A stretch of DNA of 64,000 bases from Clostridium tetanomorphum (GTDB lineage: Bacteria; Bacillota; Clostridia; Clostridiales; Clostridiaceae): positions 51,933 to 115,932 of the forward strand of contig NZ_JAGGKA010000015.1 in NCBI RefSeq assembly GCF_017873215.1. Reading direction: 5' to 3'. This document shows positions 27,802-36,455 of this stretch, in pieces. How positions within the stretch are numbered: position 1 is the stretch's first letter; every line of letters begins with the position of its first letter. Under the pieces are notes generated by a model. It saw nothing but the letters and a program-made list of their open reading frames with translations. It did not search any database and was not told the origin of the DNA. Both the position numbers and the translations under genes were made by a program.

Positions 27802-28188
27802 TTATCCCTTTTTTCCTAATTTCATTTCTTCTACAATTGCTTTAACCTCAGCTAAAGTTTTTTCCATACTTATTTCTACAGCTCCAGTTATAGCTCCTTC
27901 TACTAATGCGGTATCCACAATTTCTACTTTTTTTCTGTCCTCTGGTAAAAAATCCAATGCCATTTCTGCATTCATTAAGGCACTTCCTAAGTCAAACAAT
28001 ATTATGACACCATCTTCTGAATAAACTTTGTCAATAGCTGATAAAATAATATCTATATCTGTACCAATTCTTCTATCTTTTGTTCCACCAGCAATAGCTA
28101 TTGGAACTTCTGATGCCATCTGGAGTGCTAGTTCTTTTACTCCTTCTGCTATTTTATAGCTATGGGACACGATCACCATACCTACCAT
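27802..28188 (-). CDS. dhaM: DhaM, phosphotransferase subunit of dihydroxyacetone kinase
   Basis: 128-residue single-domain IIA-mannose-like subunit, which takes phosphate from HPr on His9 (VIVSHS) and passes it to ADP on DhaL. LFDLGSALMNAEMALDFL is the family's signature. It lacks the extra HPr and EI domains of E. coli DhaM, so it depends on the general PTS proteins encoded at 41.3-43.3 kb. It is 36 bases after dhaL, with GGAGG before the ATG. Confidence 0.94.
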   Translation of the reverse strand: MVGMVIVSHSYKIAEGVKELALQMASEVPIAIAGGTKDRRIGTDIDIILSAIDKVYSEDGVIILFDLGSALMNAEMALDFLPEDRKKVEIVDTALVEGAITGAVEISMEKTLAEVKAIVEEMKLGKKG

Positions 28189-28224
28189 AGTAATCCTCCT
28201 TCCTTTGTTATTAACATTAATATA

Positions 28225-28866
28225 TTAATTATTTTTATTGTTACAAACATAATTATATACTTCATTTAATATTAAATAACTGGAGGTAGCTCCTGGATCT
28301 TGATGACCTATACTTCTTTCTCCTAAATAACTTGCTCTTCCCTTTTTAGCTATAATCTCCTTAGTGTACTCTACTCCTTTAAACGCTTCATTTCTCATAT
28401 TCTCTAATATGATTTTCTTATTTAAGCCTTTACTTTTCCCTTGTTTTAAAGCGTCCAATGCTGGCTCTAAAGCATCTAACATAGTTTTGTCTCCTCTTTG
28501 TGCCTTTCCTCTCATTTTTATTCCTTCTACAGCATCTTGAAGCATATTTATAAAATCGTTTAAATTTACTTCTTGTTTATTTCCAGCTATAGCTGCTTTC
28601 ATAAAAGCTGTACCATAAAGAGGTCCTGAAGCCCCTCCTACATTTGAAACTAAAATCATTCCTGTATTCTTTAACACGTCTGAAACTGTATTTAATTTAG
28701 CTGTAATTAATTTCTCTTTAACTGCTTTAAAACCTTTATTCATATTTATACCATGGTCCCCGTCTCCAATTGCAGAATCTAATTCTGTCAAAAATACTTT
28801 ATTCCCTTCCACAACATTGGCTATATTATTAATTAATTCCACTACTTGTGAAACATTAAGTGCCAT
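28225..28866 (-). CDS. dhaL: DhaL, ADP-binding subunit of dihydroxyacetone kinase
   Basis: 213 residues. The nucleotide and magnesium site is visible as DSAIGDGDHGINMNKG (about 27-42), followed by VGGASGPLYGTAF and the C-terminal SYLGERSIGHQDPGA. It holds ADP as a cofactor and phosphorylates dihydroxyacetone bound on DhaK. The ATG has AAGGAGG. It lies in the glpF-dhaK-dhaL-dhaM-glpP operon, after an unusually wide gap of about 147 bases following dhaK. Confidence 0.95.
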   Translation of the reverse strand: MALNVSQVVELINNIANVVEGNKVFLTELDSAIGDGDHGINMNKGFKAVKEKLITAKLNTVSDVLKNTGMILVSNVGGASGPLYGTAFMKAAIAGNKQEVNLNDFINMLQDAVEGIKMRGKAQRGDKTMLDALEPALDALKQGKSKGLNKKIILENMRNEAFKGVEYTKEIIAKKGRASYLGERSIGHQDPGATSSYLILNEVYNYVCNNKNN

Positions 28867-28889
28867 AAAAAGCCTCCTTATATATCAAA

Positions 28890-28975
28890 TTAAAAGATGA
28901 GAATTGAGAGCGGAGAGAGCTATAAACTACTCTCCATTCTTCATCATTTTTATAAGATATATAAAACTCTCAAAT
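28890..28975. repeat. Small inverted repeats in the dhaK-dhaL gap
   Basis: GAGAATTGAGAG recurs inverted as CTCTCAAATCTC, and GGAGAG as CTCTCC. These purine-rich arms could fold the mRNA between dhaK and dhaL, for example to adjust subunit ratios. No reading frame is seen. Confidence 0.3.
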
Positions 28976-29013
28976 CTCAGCTTCTAAAACTTTTCATCAT
29001 TATTGATTATTAG

Positions 29014-30012
29014 CTACACTACTTTAAATGCTAAGGTATTAGCTTGTGAATCCAATAAAACTTTTAATTCTTCATCCAATTTTAGTATAGTAATTGAGCA
29101 ACCTGCCATCTCAAGAGATGTCATAAATTCTCCAACAAAAGTTTTGTACACCTTTACACCATTATCTTTAAGAATTCTATTAACTTTTTTATTTACTATA
29201 TATAATTCCATCAATGGTGTTGCCCCAAGTCCATTTACCATTACTGCAATTTCATCATTTTTATTGATTTCTACATCTTGTAATATTTTCTTTAATAAAA
29301 TTTCTACTACTTCATCTGATGTTTTTAATTCTTCTCTATGAGTTCCTGGTTCTCCATGGATACCCATTCCTATTTCCATTTCTTTTTCACCTAAAGTGAA
29401 AGTAGGTTTCCCAGCTGCTGGTACTATACAAGGAGTAAGCGCCATTCCCATACTTCTTGTGTTTGCAATAACTTTTTCAGCTACTGCTTTAACTTCTTCT
29501 AATGAAGCACCTTTTTCAGCTTTAGCTCCTGCTATTTTGTGAACAAAAATAGTTCCTGCTATACCACGTCTTCCTGTAGTATAAGTACTATTTTCAACAG
29601 CCACATCATCGTTTACAATTACACTTTCAACCTTAATTCCGTCAACCTCTGCCATATCCTTTGCCATTTCAAAATTCATTACGTCTCCACTGTAATTCTT
29701 TATTATTAATAATACGCCTTTTCCTCCATCCACAGCTTTTATTGCTTCATATACTTGATCTGGAGTTGGAGATGTAAATACTTCTCCTGCCACTGCCGCA
29801 GTAAGCATTCCTTGACCTACATATCCTCCATGTGATGGCTCATGCCCACTTCCACCACCACTTACTAATGCTACTTTATCTTTTATAGGAGCATCTTTTC
29901 TAACAATTATATTTCCCTGTTCTAATTTTTTAATATACTGAGGATGCGCAGCCACCATACCTTGTATCATATCTTCAACTACACGCTCTGGATTATTTAT
30001 AAGTTTTTTCAT
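29014..30012 (-). CDS. dhaK: DhaK, dihydroxyacetone-binding subunit
   Basis: 332 residues. It binds dihydroxyacetone covalently through His219 in GIHGEPG. Other signatures: [17 protein letters not shown] (about 50-66), [29 protein letters not shown] and [13 protein letters not shown]. Together with DhaL and DhaM it makes dihydroxyacetone phosphate at the cost of PEP. The ATG has AAAGGGGG upstream. Second gene after glpF; in this operon dihydroxyacetone would come from glycerol by a dehydrogenase not encoded here. Confidence 0.96.
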   Translation of the reverse strand: MKKLINNPERVVEDMIQGMVAAHPQYIKKLEQGNIIVRKDAPIKDKVALVSGGGSGHEPSHGGYVGQGMLTAAVAGEVFTSPTPDQVYEAIKAVDGGKGVLLIIKNYSGDVMNFEMAKDMAEVDGIKVESVIVNDDVAVENSTYTTGRRGIAGTIFVHKIAGAKAEKGASLEEVKAVAEKVIANTRSMGMALTPCIVPAAGKPTFTLGEKEMEIGMGIHGEPGTHREELKTSDEVVEILLKKILQDVEINKNDEIAVMVNGLGATPLMELYIVNKKVNRILKDNGVKVYKTFVGEFMTSLEMAGCSITILKLDEELKVLLDSQANTLAFKVV

Positions 30013-30085
30013 ACTTTTCCCCCTTTGGCTTAAAACCTTGTAACCCTACCAAAAATAACTTTAGTTTAATATATATTATATAACA

Positions 30086-30790
30086 TTAAAACAGAGCTTG
30101 AAATAGAAATGCTGCAATTAGACCACCTACTATTGGTCCTAATACTGGTATCCATGAATATCCCCAGTCTGAATCTCTCTTGCCCTCTATTGGTAAAAAT
30201 GTATGGGCAATTCTTGGTGCTAAGTCTCTTGCTGGATTAATAGCATACCCTGTAGGTCCACCTAATGAAAGACCTATAACAAATATTAGTAGTCCAACAT
30301 ACATAGTTCCAACTCCATCAGCAGTCTTTTGAGCTCCTAATCCAAGTATACCAAATACAAGCATAAATGTTCCAATAACCTCTGAAATAAAGTTTGCTCC
30401 TGTATTTCTTATAGCTGGTGCTGTACAAAATACTCCAAGCTTAGCATTTGCATCTTCTGTTTCTTTCCAATGAGGTAAATACATTAAATATACTAAAACC
30501 GCACCTAATATTCCGCCTATCATCTGAGCAATTATATAACTTAATACCTGATTTGCTGGGAATTTACCGATAGCTGCTAAAGCTATAGTAAGCGCTGGAT
30601 TAAAATGTGATCCACTTATACTACCAAACATAAATGCAGGTACTGCAACTGCAATAGCCCAAGCCGTAGTAATAACAATCCAACCACTATTCTGTGCTTT
30701 ACTTTTGTTTAAGCTAACTCCGGCAACGACACCATCACCTAATAAAATCAGTAACATAGTTCCTATTAGTTCACCCATAAAACTTGACAT
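30086..30790 (-). CDS. glpF: GlpF, glycerol uptake facilitator (aquaglyceroporin)
   Basis: 234-residue MIP-family channel with six helices and the two NPA boxes: SGSHFNPALTIAL and GYAINPARDLAPR. The residue after the second NPA is Arg, then Asp (NPARD), the aquaglyceroporin mark. It lets glycerol into the cell for GlpK and the Dha enzymes. First gene of the operon, with GGGGGG before the ATG and a sigma-54 promoter about 65 bases upstream. Confidence 0.95.
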   Translation of the reverse strand: MSSFMGELIGTMLLILLGDGVVAGVSLNKSKAQNSGWIVITTAWAIAVAVPAFMFGSISGSHFNPALTIALAAIGKFPANQVLSYIIAQMIGGILGAVLVYLMYLPHWKETEDANAKLGVFCTAPAIRNTGANFISEVIGTFMLVFGILGLGAQKTADGVGTMYVGLLIFVIGLSLGGPTGYAINPARDLAPRIAHTFLPIEGKRDSDWGYSWIPVLGPIVGGLIAAFLFQALF

Positions 30791-30854
30791 AAATACTACC
30801 CCCCGTAATTTTCTTTAGGATATAATAACCGGTTATAAATCCTATAGCTATAAA

Positions 30855-30872
30855 TAGCAATTACTATGCCAA
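30855..30872 (-). promoter_or_regulatory. Sigma-54 promoter upstream of glpF
   Basis: Minus-strand TTGGCATAGTAATTGCTA holds the -24 GG and -12 GC with exactly 10 bases between (TGGCA-N6-TTGCT), a near-consensus sigma-54 site. The sigma-54 activator gene ends 175 bases upstream. Confidence 0.8.
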
Positions 30873-30893
30873 TTATTCACATTTGTGAATAAT
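30872..30893. promoter_or_regulatory. 22-base palindrome abutting the glpF promoter
   Basis: Perfect arms ATTATTCACA and TGTGAATAAT with a 2-base centre, directly upstream of the -24 element. It may be a binding site for the adjacent activator or for a repressor; sigma-54 activator sites usually lie further away. Confidence 0.55.
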
Positions 30894-31046
30894 TTTTGTA
30901 ATCATTGTTGTATAAATAGATTATAAAAATTTTCTCTTGATTTTTACCCTTTGTATTTTTTCCCCACTTGGTGATAATTACCTAATATGATTGCATTTTT
31001 GATACTTTTTACCAATTTGTTCTTTTATATCAATATTGCTATAGAA

Positions 31047-32333
31047 TTATAATCTATTTTTTCCCCAAGATATATTCTTTTCAATACCATATTGCCTAGC
31101 TTTAGATGCAACTGTTTTATGACTTAATCCTAAAGCTTTTCCTGCAGCATTATAACTTCCATACTTTTCAAGAGCTGTTTTTATTATTTTCTTTTCATAA
31201 ACTTTTAATGGAAATATTGTATCTTTGCTATTTAATTTTAATATTTCCAATAGAGTATCATCCTCTAGACTTTTTTCAGGTACTGCCGTAGAATATCCCT
31301 CTGTTTGAAGCATATAATGTGGTATATCTGAAACACTTATGTAATTTCCTTCTACGAGAGTTGATATTCTCTCCATAATATTTTCAAGTTCTCTTACATT
31401 ACCGGGCCACTTATAACTCATAAATACTTTCATAACATCTTCATTTATTTTTGTTATGTTTTTATGCATTTTTAAATTCATCTTTTTTAAAAAATAATTA
31501 ACTAAAAGTGGTATATCTTCTTTTCTATCTCTTAAAGGAGGCAAGTTTATTGGAATAACGTTTAATCTATAATATAAATCTTCTCTAAATTCACCTTTTG
31601 CCACCATCTCTTCAAGATTTCTATTAGTAGCCACAATAATTCTAGCATCTGTTTTTAATGTTTCCTCTCCTCCAATTCTTTGGAATTCTCTTTCTTGCAA
31701 TACCCTAAGTAGCTTTACCTGCATGCTCTTTTCTAAATCTCCTATTTCATCAAGAAATATACTTCCTCCTTGAGCTAACTCAAATTTTCCAAGTTTTCTT
31801 CTTACAGCTCCCGTAAAAGCCCCTCGTTCATGACCAAATAATTCACTTTCCAATAAAGTAGAAGGAATAGCTGCACAATTAACTTTTATAAATTCTCCCC
31901 CAGCTCTTTCACTTCCTCTATGTATTCCTTCTGCTATTAATTCTTTTCCAGTACCACTTTCTCCATATATTAATACTGTAGAAAGCCCTCTAGCAGCTTT
32001 TAATCCTATATTCAAAGCATTTTTTACTAATTTACTCTCCCCTATAAATTTAATAAAAGGATTTTTATTAACCTTACTTATATTAAAATATTGATATTTT
32101 ATATTCTCATCTGTGTTATTCACTTCTGCATTTTTTACTAGTGCTTTACTTGTACAATTTAAAAAAATCTCTTTAATATTTTCTCCTAATAATCTTTCTG
32201 CATTAGCCTCTAATAAATTAGCATATAGATTATTTACATAAATAATTTTTCCACAATTATCTACTATGCAAATACCCTTTTCCTCTACTTCTTTTGATGC
32301 CTTAGTTTGTATTACTTGACTGCTTTCCTTCAC
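31047..32333 (-). CDS. Sigma-54-dependent transcription activator (PAS-AAA-Fis)
   Basis: 428 residues: N-terminal PAS-like sensor (about 15-65, [21 protein letters not shown]), AAA+ domain with Walker A GESGTGKE (124-131), the sigma-54-contacting loop GAFTGA (171-176), FLDEIGDL Walker B, and a C-terminal Fis-type helix-turn-helix ([20 protein letters not shown]). No phospho-receiver domain. It probably drives the sigma-54 promoter of glpF-dhaKLM-glpP next to it, as DhaR-type activators do elsewhere; the ligand is unknown. It starts at GTG behind GGGGGTG. Confidence 0.93.
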   Translation of the reverse strand: MKESSQVIQTKASKEVEEKGICIVDNCGKIIYVNNLYANLLEANAERLLGENIKEIFLNCTSKALVKNAEVNNTDENIKYQYFNISKVNKNPFIKFIGESKLVKNALNIGLKAARGLSTVLIYGESGTGKELIAEGIHRGSERAGGEFIKVNCAAIPSTLLESELFGHERGAFTGAVRRKLGKFELAQGGSIFLDEIGDLEKSMQVKLLRVLQEREFQRIGGEETLKTDARIIVATNRNLEEMVAKGEFREDLYYRLNVIPINLPPLRDRKEDIPLLVNYFLKKMNLKMHKNITKINEDVMKVFMSYKWPGNVRELENIMERISTLVEGNYISVSDIPHYMLQTEGYSTAVPEKSLEDDTLLEILKLNSKDTIFPLKVYEKKIIKTALEKYGSYNAAGKALGLSHKTVASKARQYGIEKNISWGKNRL

Positions 32334-32584
32334 AATTTCACCCCCTTTATACCATTTATTACTTTTATTATATCATAATTCTAAAATCCACAAATCAAGC
32401 CTTATAATGTTATATTTTTAAGTGCATACTAATTCTGAATATTTTTAATTCTCTGCATTTGTAAAAAAGACTTATATATTTTTTAAATATGTTATATAAT
32501 TCTTTAACGTAATATAAAAGTTTCAAATATGATAATATGATAATAATATTCTTCAAATTACAATGAAGTTAAGGGGGTAATGTG

Positions 32585-33481
32585 ATGGACATTAATTTAA
32601 TTGGTGTTCCAATTTTCTATGGTTCAGACATAGAAGGTGTACAATTTGGTCCTAAAAAACTTAGAGAAAAAAATATTTATGGTATTTTAAGCAAATATCA
32701 TAAAGTTTATGATTTAGGTGATTTATACGTTCCTATGGAAAACGATACAAATAAATTTTCCTATCATCCTAAAATGAAATATTTAAAGCCTATAATTGAA
32801 GTTAATACTAACCTGGCACAACAGGTATACGCCTCCTTAAGTTCTGGAAGCTTTCCTCTAATATTAGGTGGTGACCATTCCCTAGGTTTAGGAAGTATTT
32901 CTGGAATGAGCAAGTATTATAAAAATTTTGCAGTTATCTGGGTTGATGCCCATGGAGATATAAATTCTTACCTTACTACTCCTACTGGCAATGTTCATGG
33001 TATGCCACTTGCAGCTGCTATGGGGATAGGTTATGAGGATTTAACTAACCTTTACTTCCATGGAACAAAAGTAAAGACTGAAAATGTGTTCATTATAGGT
33101 GCTAGAGATTTAGATGAAGGCGAGTGTAAGCTTATAGAAGAAAAGAATCTTAATGTTTATTCTACAGAAAGAGTACAGGAACATGGCATAACTTCTGTAA
33201 TTAAGGATGTGCTTAAAAAAATTAAAGAGTTAAATATTAAAGCTATTCATTTAAGTTTTGATATAGATTGCATAGATTCAAGTTTCGTCCCTGGAACAGG
33301 TACCCCAGTTAAAAATGGTATGACTGTTGGCGAAGCTAAAACTCTTCTAAAAACTTTAGGAGAAAGCAAATTAATAAAATCCATGGATTTTGTGGAGTTA
33401 AATCCTAAACTGGATAAAAATGATACAACAGCGGACTTATGTATGGATATATTAGATTGGACATTTAGATATATAAAGTAA
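32585..33481 (+). CDS. rocF: Arginase (ureohydrolase family)
   Basis: 298-residue Mn-dependent ureohydrolase, splitting arginine to ornithine and urea. The ligand motifs are complete: GGDHSLGLGS, WVDAHGDIN and SFDIDCIDSSFVPGTGTPV, plus NVHGMPLA that favours arginase over agmatinase. Start at ATG 32585, after AAGGGGG. Single gene. No urease or ornithine-degradation genes lie near it. Confidence 0.9.
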   Translation: MDINLIGVPIFYGSDIEGVQFGPKKLREKNIYGILSKYHKVYDLGDLYVPMENDTNKFSYHPKMKYLKPIIEVNTNLAQQVYASLSSGSFPLILGGDHSLGLGSISGMSKYYKNFAVIWVDAHGDINSYLTTPTGNVHGMPLAAAMGIGYEDLTNLYFHGTKVKTENVFIIGARDLDEGECKLIEEKNLNVYSTERVQEHGITSVIKDVLKKIKELNIKAIHLSFDIDCIDSSFVPGTGTPVKNGMTVGEAKTLLKTLGESKLIKSMDFVELNPKLDKNDTTADLCMDILDWTFRYIK

Positions 33482-33484
33482 AAA

Positions 33485-33526
33485 GTTAGGCTATACAGAA
33501 TAAATATTTATTTTGTATAGCCTAAC
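33485..33526. terminator. Bidirectional terminator between arginase and parC
   Basis: Perfect 13-base arms GTTAGGCTATACA and TGTATAGCCTAAC, with a self-complementary loop, flanked by AAAA and TTTTT. It reaches to 6 bases from the parC stop. Confidence 0.85.
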
Positions 33527-33531
33527 GCTTT

Positions 33532-36408
33532 TTAACTTTCAATATGTACAGTATTTACTTCGTCTTCCATAACTACTAATATTATATTATTTCCTCTACC
33601 TGCTCTATTTTGGACTTTTATGTTTTCTAAAGAAATATTTTCTTCATTTTCTTTTTTAGATTTAACAACTATGCTTTTATATTCTTGTCTATTTATAAAA
33701 GCACAAACCACTTCATCATCTTCCTTAAGACTTATTCCTGTAACCCCAGACGCTATTTTCCCCATAGGATTAACTGAGCTTTTATCAAACCTTATACACA
33801 TACCTCTACTTGTAATTATTACTATATCATCTTCCCTATCTTGTTTAGAGAAATCTACAGCTATTAATTCATCTTTATCGTTTTTAAACTTATAGCCTAA
33901 AGTAGTAAAGTAGTTCCCTTTAAATTCACTTAGCATAGTTCTTTTTACTAAACCTTTTTTAGTAAAGAAATATACATCTAATTCCTCATCTTCATTAAAA
34001 GATAACACATTTAAAATTTTATTTTTAATAGAAGTACTTTCTATTAGTTCTATTATATTTATGCTTTTATCTCCTATATTTTGTAACATATAGGCAGGAA
34101 TCAAAATTACATTACCATCACTTAAAAATATTAGTAATTTGTGATAAGTACTTGTTTTTACTATGTAATCGTAACTCTTAACCCTATCACTTATTCGCTT
34201 AACTTTTCCATTCTTCATTATTCCTAAATTAAAGTATCTAATTTCTTCTTCTCCAACAAACTCTGCATTTTGGACAAAGTCTTTATTGCTTAAATTAAAC
34301 AATGAATTCGGTAAAATGTTTCTATCTGCTGATTCAACAGAAGGTTCTTTTATAGTAAATTCTAATCCTTTATTAGTTTTTATCTTTATAAATTCTTTTT
34401 CTCTGTTATTAGGTAATAACTCTATTTTGATTAATCTTTCATCATCTTTCAGTTTCAAAGCCATAATCTTTGTATAACTTGTATTATACTTATCTAAAGA
34501 AGTTTTCTTTATTCCTCCCGATGAAGTTAAAAAAATAAATTCCTTTGTATTTACAAAATCGTCTATAGAATAAACTTCTATAATTTTTTCTTCTTCTAAG
34601 TTAAATCCTTTAATAAATTCATCTACTCGTTCCCCTTTTTCTTTCCATCTCATTTCTGGAACCGCTATAACTTTTGTTTGATACATATTTCCTTTATCAG
34701 TAAAAAACACTAATGTGTCCTTTGTGTTTGAATTAATTAAAAATCTATTAAAATCTCCCTCTCTATATTCAATATCTTCTATATTAGTATTTGAGCGATT
34801 ATAAGATTTTAATGGTACTCTTTTCATAAACCCTTCATTAGATAAAGTTATTACTACATCTTCCTGAACAATAAGCTCTTCTATATCAATTTTTGCTTTT
34901 TCATCATCCTCTATTATACTGGTCTTTCTGCTATCATCATATTTACTCTTTATTTCTAGCAGTTCTTCTTTTATTACTTTTAACAATTCCTTTTCACTAG
35001 AAAGAATTTTGTTGAGTCTTTTTATCTGTTTCTCCAATTCTTTATATTCTTTTTCAAAAGCTTTTATTTCAAGGCCTGTTAGTTTATAAAGCATCAACTC
35101 TAATATTGCGTCTGATTGTATATCTGTAAATCCAAATTTTGTAACTATATTTTCTTTGGCTTCCTTCTTAGACTTAGACCCTCTTATAGTATGTATAATT
35201 TCATCCATAATGCCTATAGCTTTAATAAAACCTTCCACTATATGAAATCTTCTCTCTGCAATTTCCAATTCCTTTTTTGTTCTCCTAGTGACTACATCTT
35301 TTTGATGATTTACATAATTATATATTATATTCTTAAGCCCTAAGGTTTCTGGTTTTCCATTAGCTATAGCTACCATATTAAAAGATAAATTACATTGAAG
35401 ATCTGTTTTTTTATATAAATATTTAAGTAATTTATCTGCAGTTTCTTTATCCGCAGATTTCTTCAGTTCTATAACAGATCTAACCCCTGTTCTATCAGAT
35501 TCATCTCTTATATCACTTATAGCTTCTAATGCTTTAGAATGTTTCTTATCTCCAGTCATATCAGATATATTCTGCAAAAGTTTTGCCTTATTTCTCCTAT
35601 AAGGGAACTCATAAATCACTATACCTAATCTTCCATTTTCTAAATTCTCTATTTTAGTCTTTGCCCTTAAAGTAACCTTTCCAACTCCAGTTTCATAAGC
35701 TGCCAATAAAGATTTTTTTCCTATCAACAATCCTCCTGTAGGAAGATCTGGACCTTTTATATATTCCATAAGTCCTCGGGTATCTATATCTTTGTTTTCA
35801 ATATATGCTAAAGTAGCATCTATAACTTCGCCTAAATTATGTGGAGGTATATTTGTCGCCAGCCCTACCGCTATACCAAAAGCTCCATTCACTAATATGT
35901 TAGGATATCTTGCTGGTAAAACTTCTGGTTCTTTATCTGAAGAAGAGTAATTATCTACCATGTTAACTACACCTTTGTCAATATCCTTTATCATTTCCAG
36001 GGCAATAGGAGTAAGTCTTGCTTCCGTATAACGCATTGCTGCTGCACTATCTCCATCTTGACTTCCCCAGTTTCCATGACCATCTATAAGCGGCTTTCTA
36101 GTAGTAAAACTTTGTGCTAGTATTACCATAGCATCATATACTGACGTATCTCCATGAGGATGATATTTACCTAAAATATCTCCTACAATTCTAGCTGATT
36201 TATAATAAGGTTTATCTGGAAAAGCTGAAAGCTTATATGCACCATAAATAATTCTTCTATGTACGGGTTTCAATCCATCTCTAACATCTGGTAATGCCCT
36301 ATCCTTAGCTACCTCCACTGCATAAGGAAGATAATTTTCAGGCATAGCTTCTTCTATTGGTATTTCTAATATATTTTTATCCTTTGGAACATCTAATTTT
36401 TTAGCCAT
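33532..36408 (-). CDS. parC: ParC, DNA topoisomerase IV subunit A
   Basis: About 958 residues. Type IIA breakage-reunion subunit: LPYAVEVAKDRALPDVRDGLKPVHRR, the quinolone-resistance region GKYHPHGDTSVYD (Asp87, Ser89 by this count) and catalytic Tyr127 in AAAMRYTEARLTP. A coiled-coil follows around 430-490, then a C-terminal beta-pinwheel with repeated blades (for example DDEVVCAF). It decatenates chromosomes. Start at ATG 36408 after GGAGG; the frame continues to 36450 without a ribosome site. Pairing with parE, rather than lying beside gyrB near dnaA, supports ParC over GyrA. Confidence 0.93.
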   Translation of the reverse strand: MAKKLDVPKDKNILEIPIEEAMPENYLPYAVEVAKDRALPDVRDGLKPVHRRIIYGAYKLSAFPDKPYYKSARIVGDILGKYHPHGDTSVYDAMVILAQSFTTRKPLIDGHGNWGSQDGDSAAAMRYTEARLTPIALEMIKDIDKGVVNMVDNYSSSDKEPEVLPARYPNILVNGAFGIAVGLATNIPPHNLGEVIDATLAYIENKDIDTRGLMEYIKGPDLPTGGLLIGKKSLLAAYETGVGKVTLRAKTKIENLENGRLGIVIYEFPYRRNKAKLLQNISDMTGDKKHSKALEAISDIRDESDRTGVRSVIELKKSADKETADKLLKYLYKKTDLQCNLSFNMVAIANGKPETLGLKNIIYNYVNHQKDVVTRRTKKELEIAERRFHIVEGFIKAIGIMDEIIHTIRGSKSKKEAKENIVTKFGFTDIQSDAILELMLYKLTGLEIKAFEKEYKELEKQIKRLNKILSSEKELLKVIKEELLEIKSKYDDSRKTSIIEDDEKAKIDIEELIVQEDVVITLSNEGFMKRVPLKSYNRSNTNIEDIEYREGDFNRFLINSNTKDTLVFFTDKGNMYQTKVIAVPEMRWKEKGERVDEFIKGFNLEEEKIIEVYSIDDFVNTKEFIFLTSSGGIKKTSLDKYNTSYTKIMALKLKDDERLIKIELLPNNREKEFIKIKTNKGLEFTIKEPSVESADRNILPNSLFNLSNKDFVQNAEFVGEEEIRYFNLGIMKNGKVKRISDRVKSYDYIVKTSTYHKLLIFLSDGNVILIPAYMLQNIGDKSINIIELIESTSIKNKILNVLSFNEDEELDVYFFTKKGLVKRTMLSEFKGNYFTTLGYKFKNDKDELIAVDFSKQDREDDIVIITSRGMCIRFDKSSVNPMGKIASGVTGISLKEDDEVVCAFINRQEYKSIVVKSKKENEENISLENIKVQNRAGRGNNIILVVMEDEVNTVHIES

Positions 36409-36455
36409 CAATTTTACCTCCAAGCAAAAAGTAATAGGCTGAAAATACATTCAGC

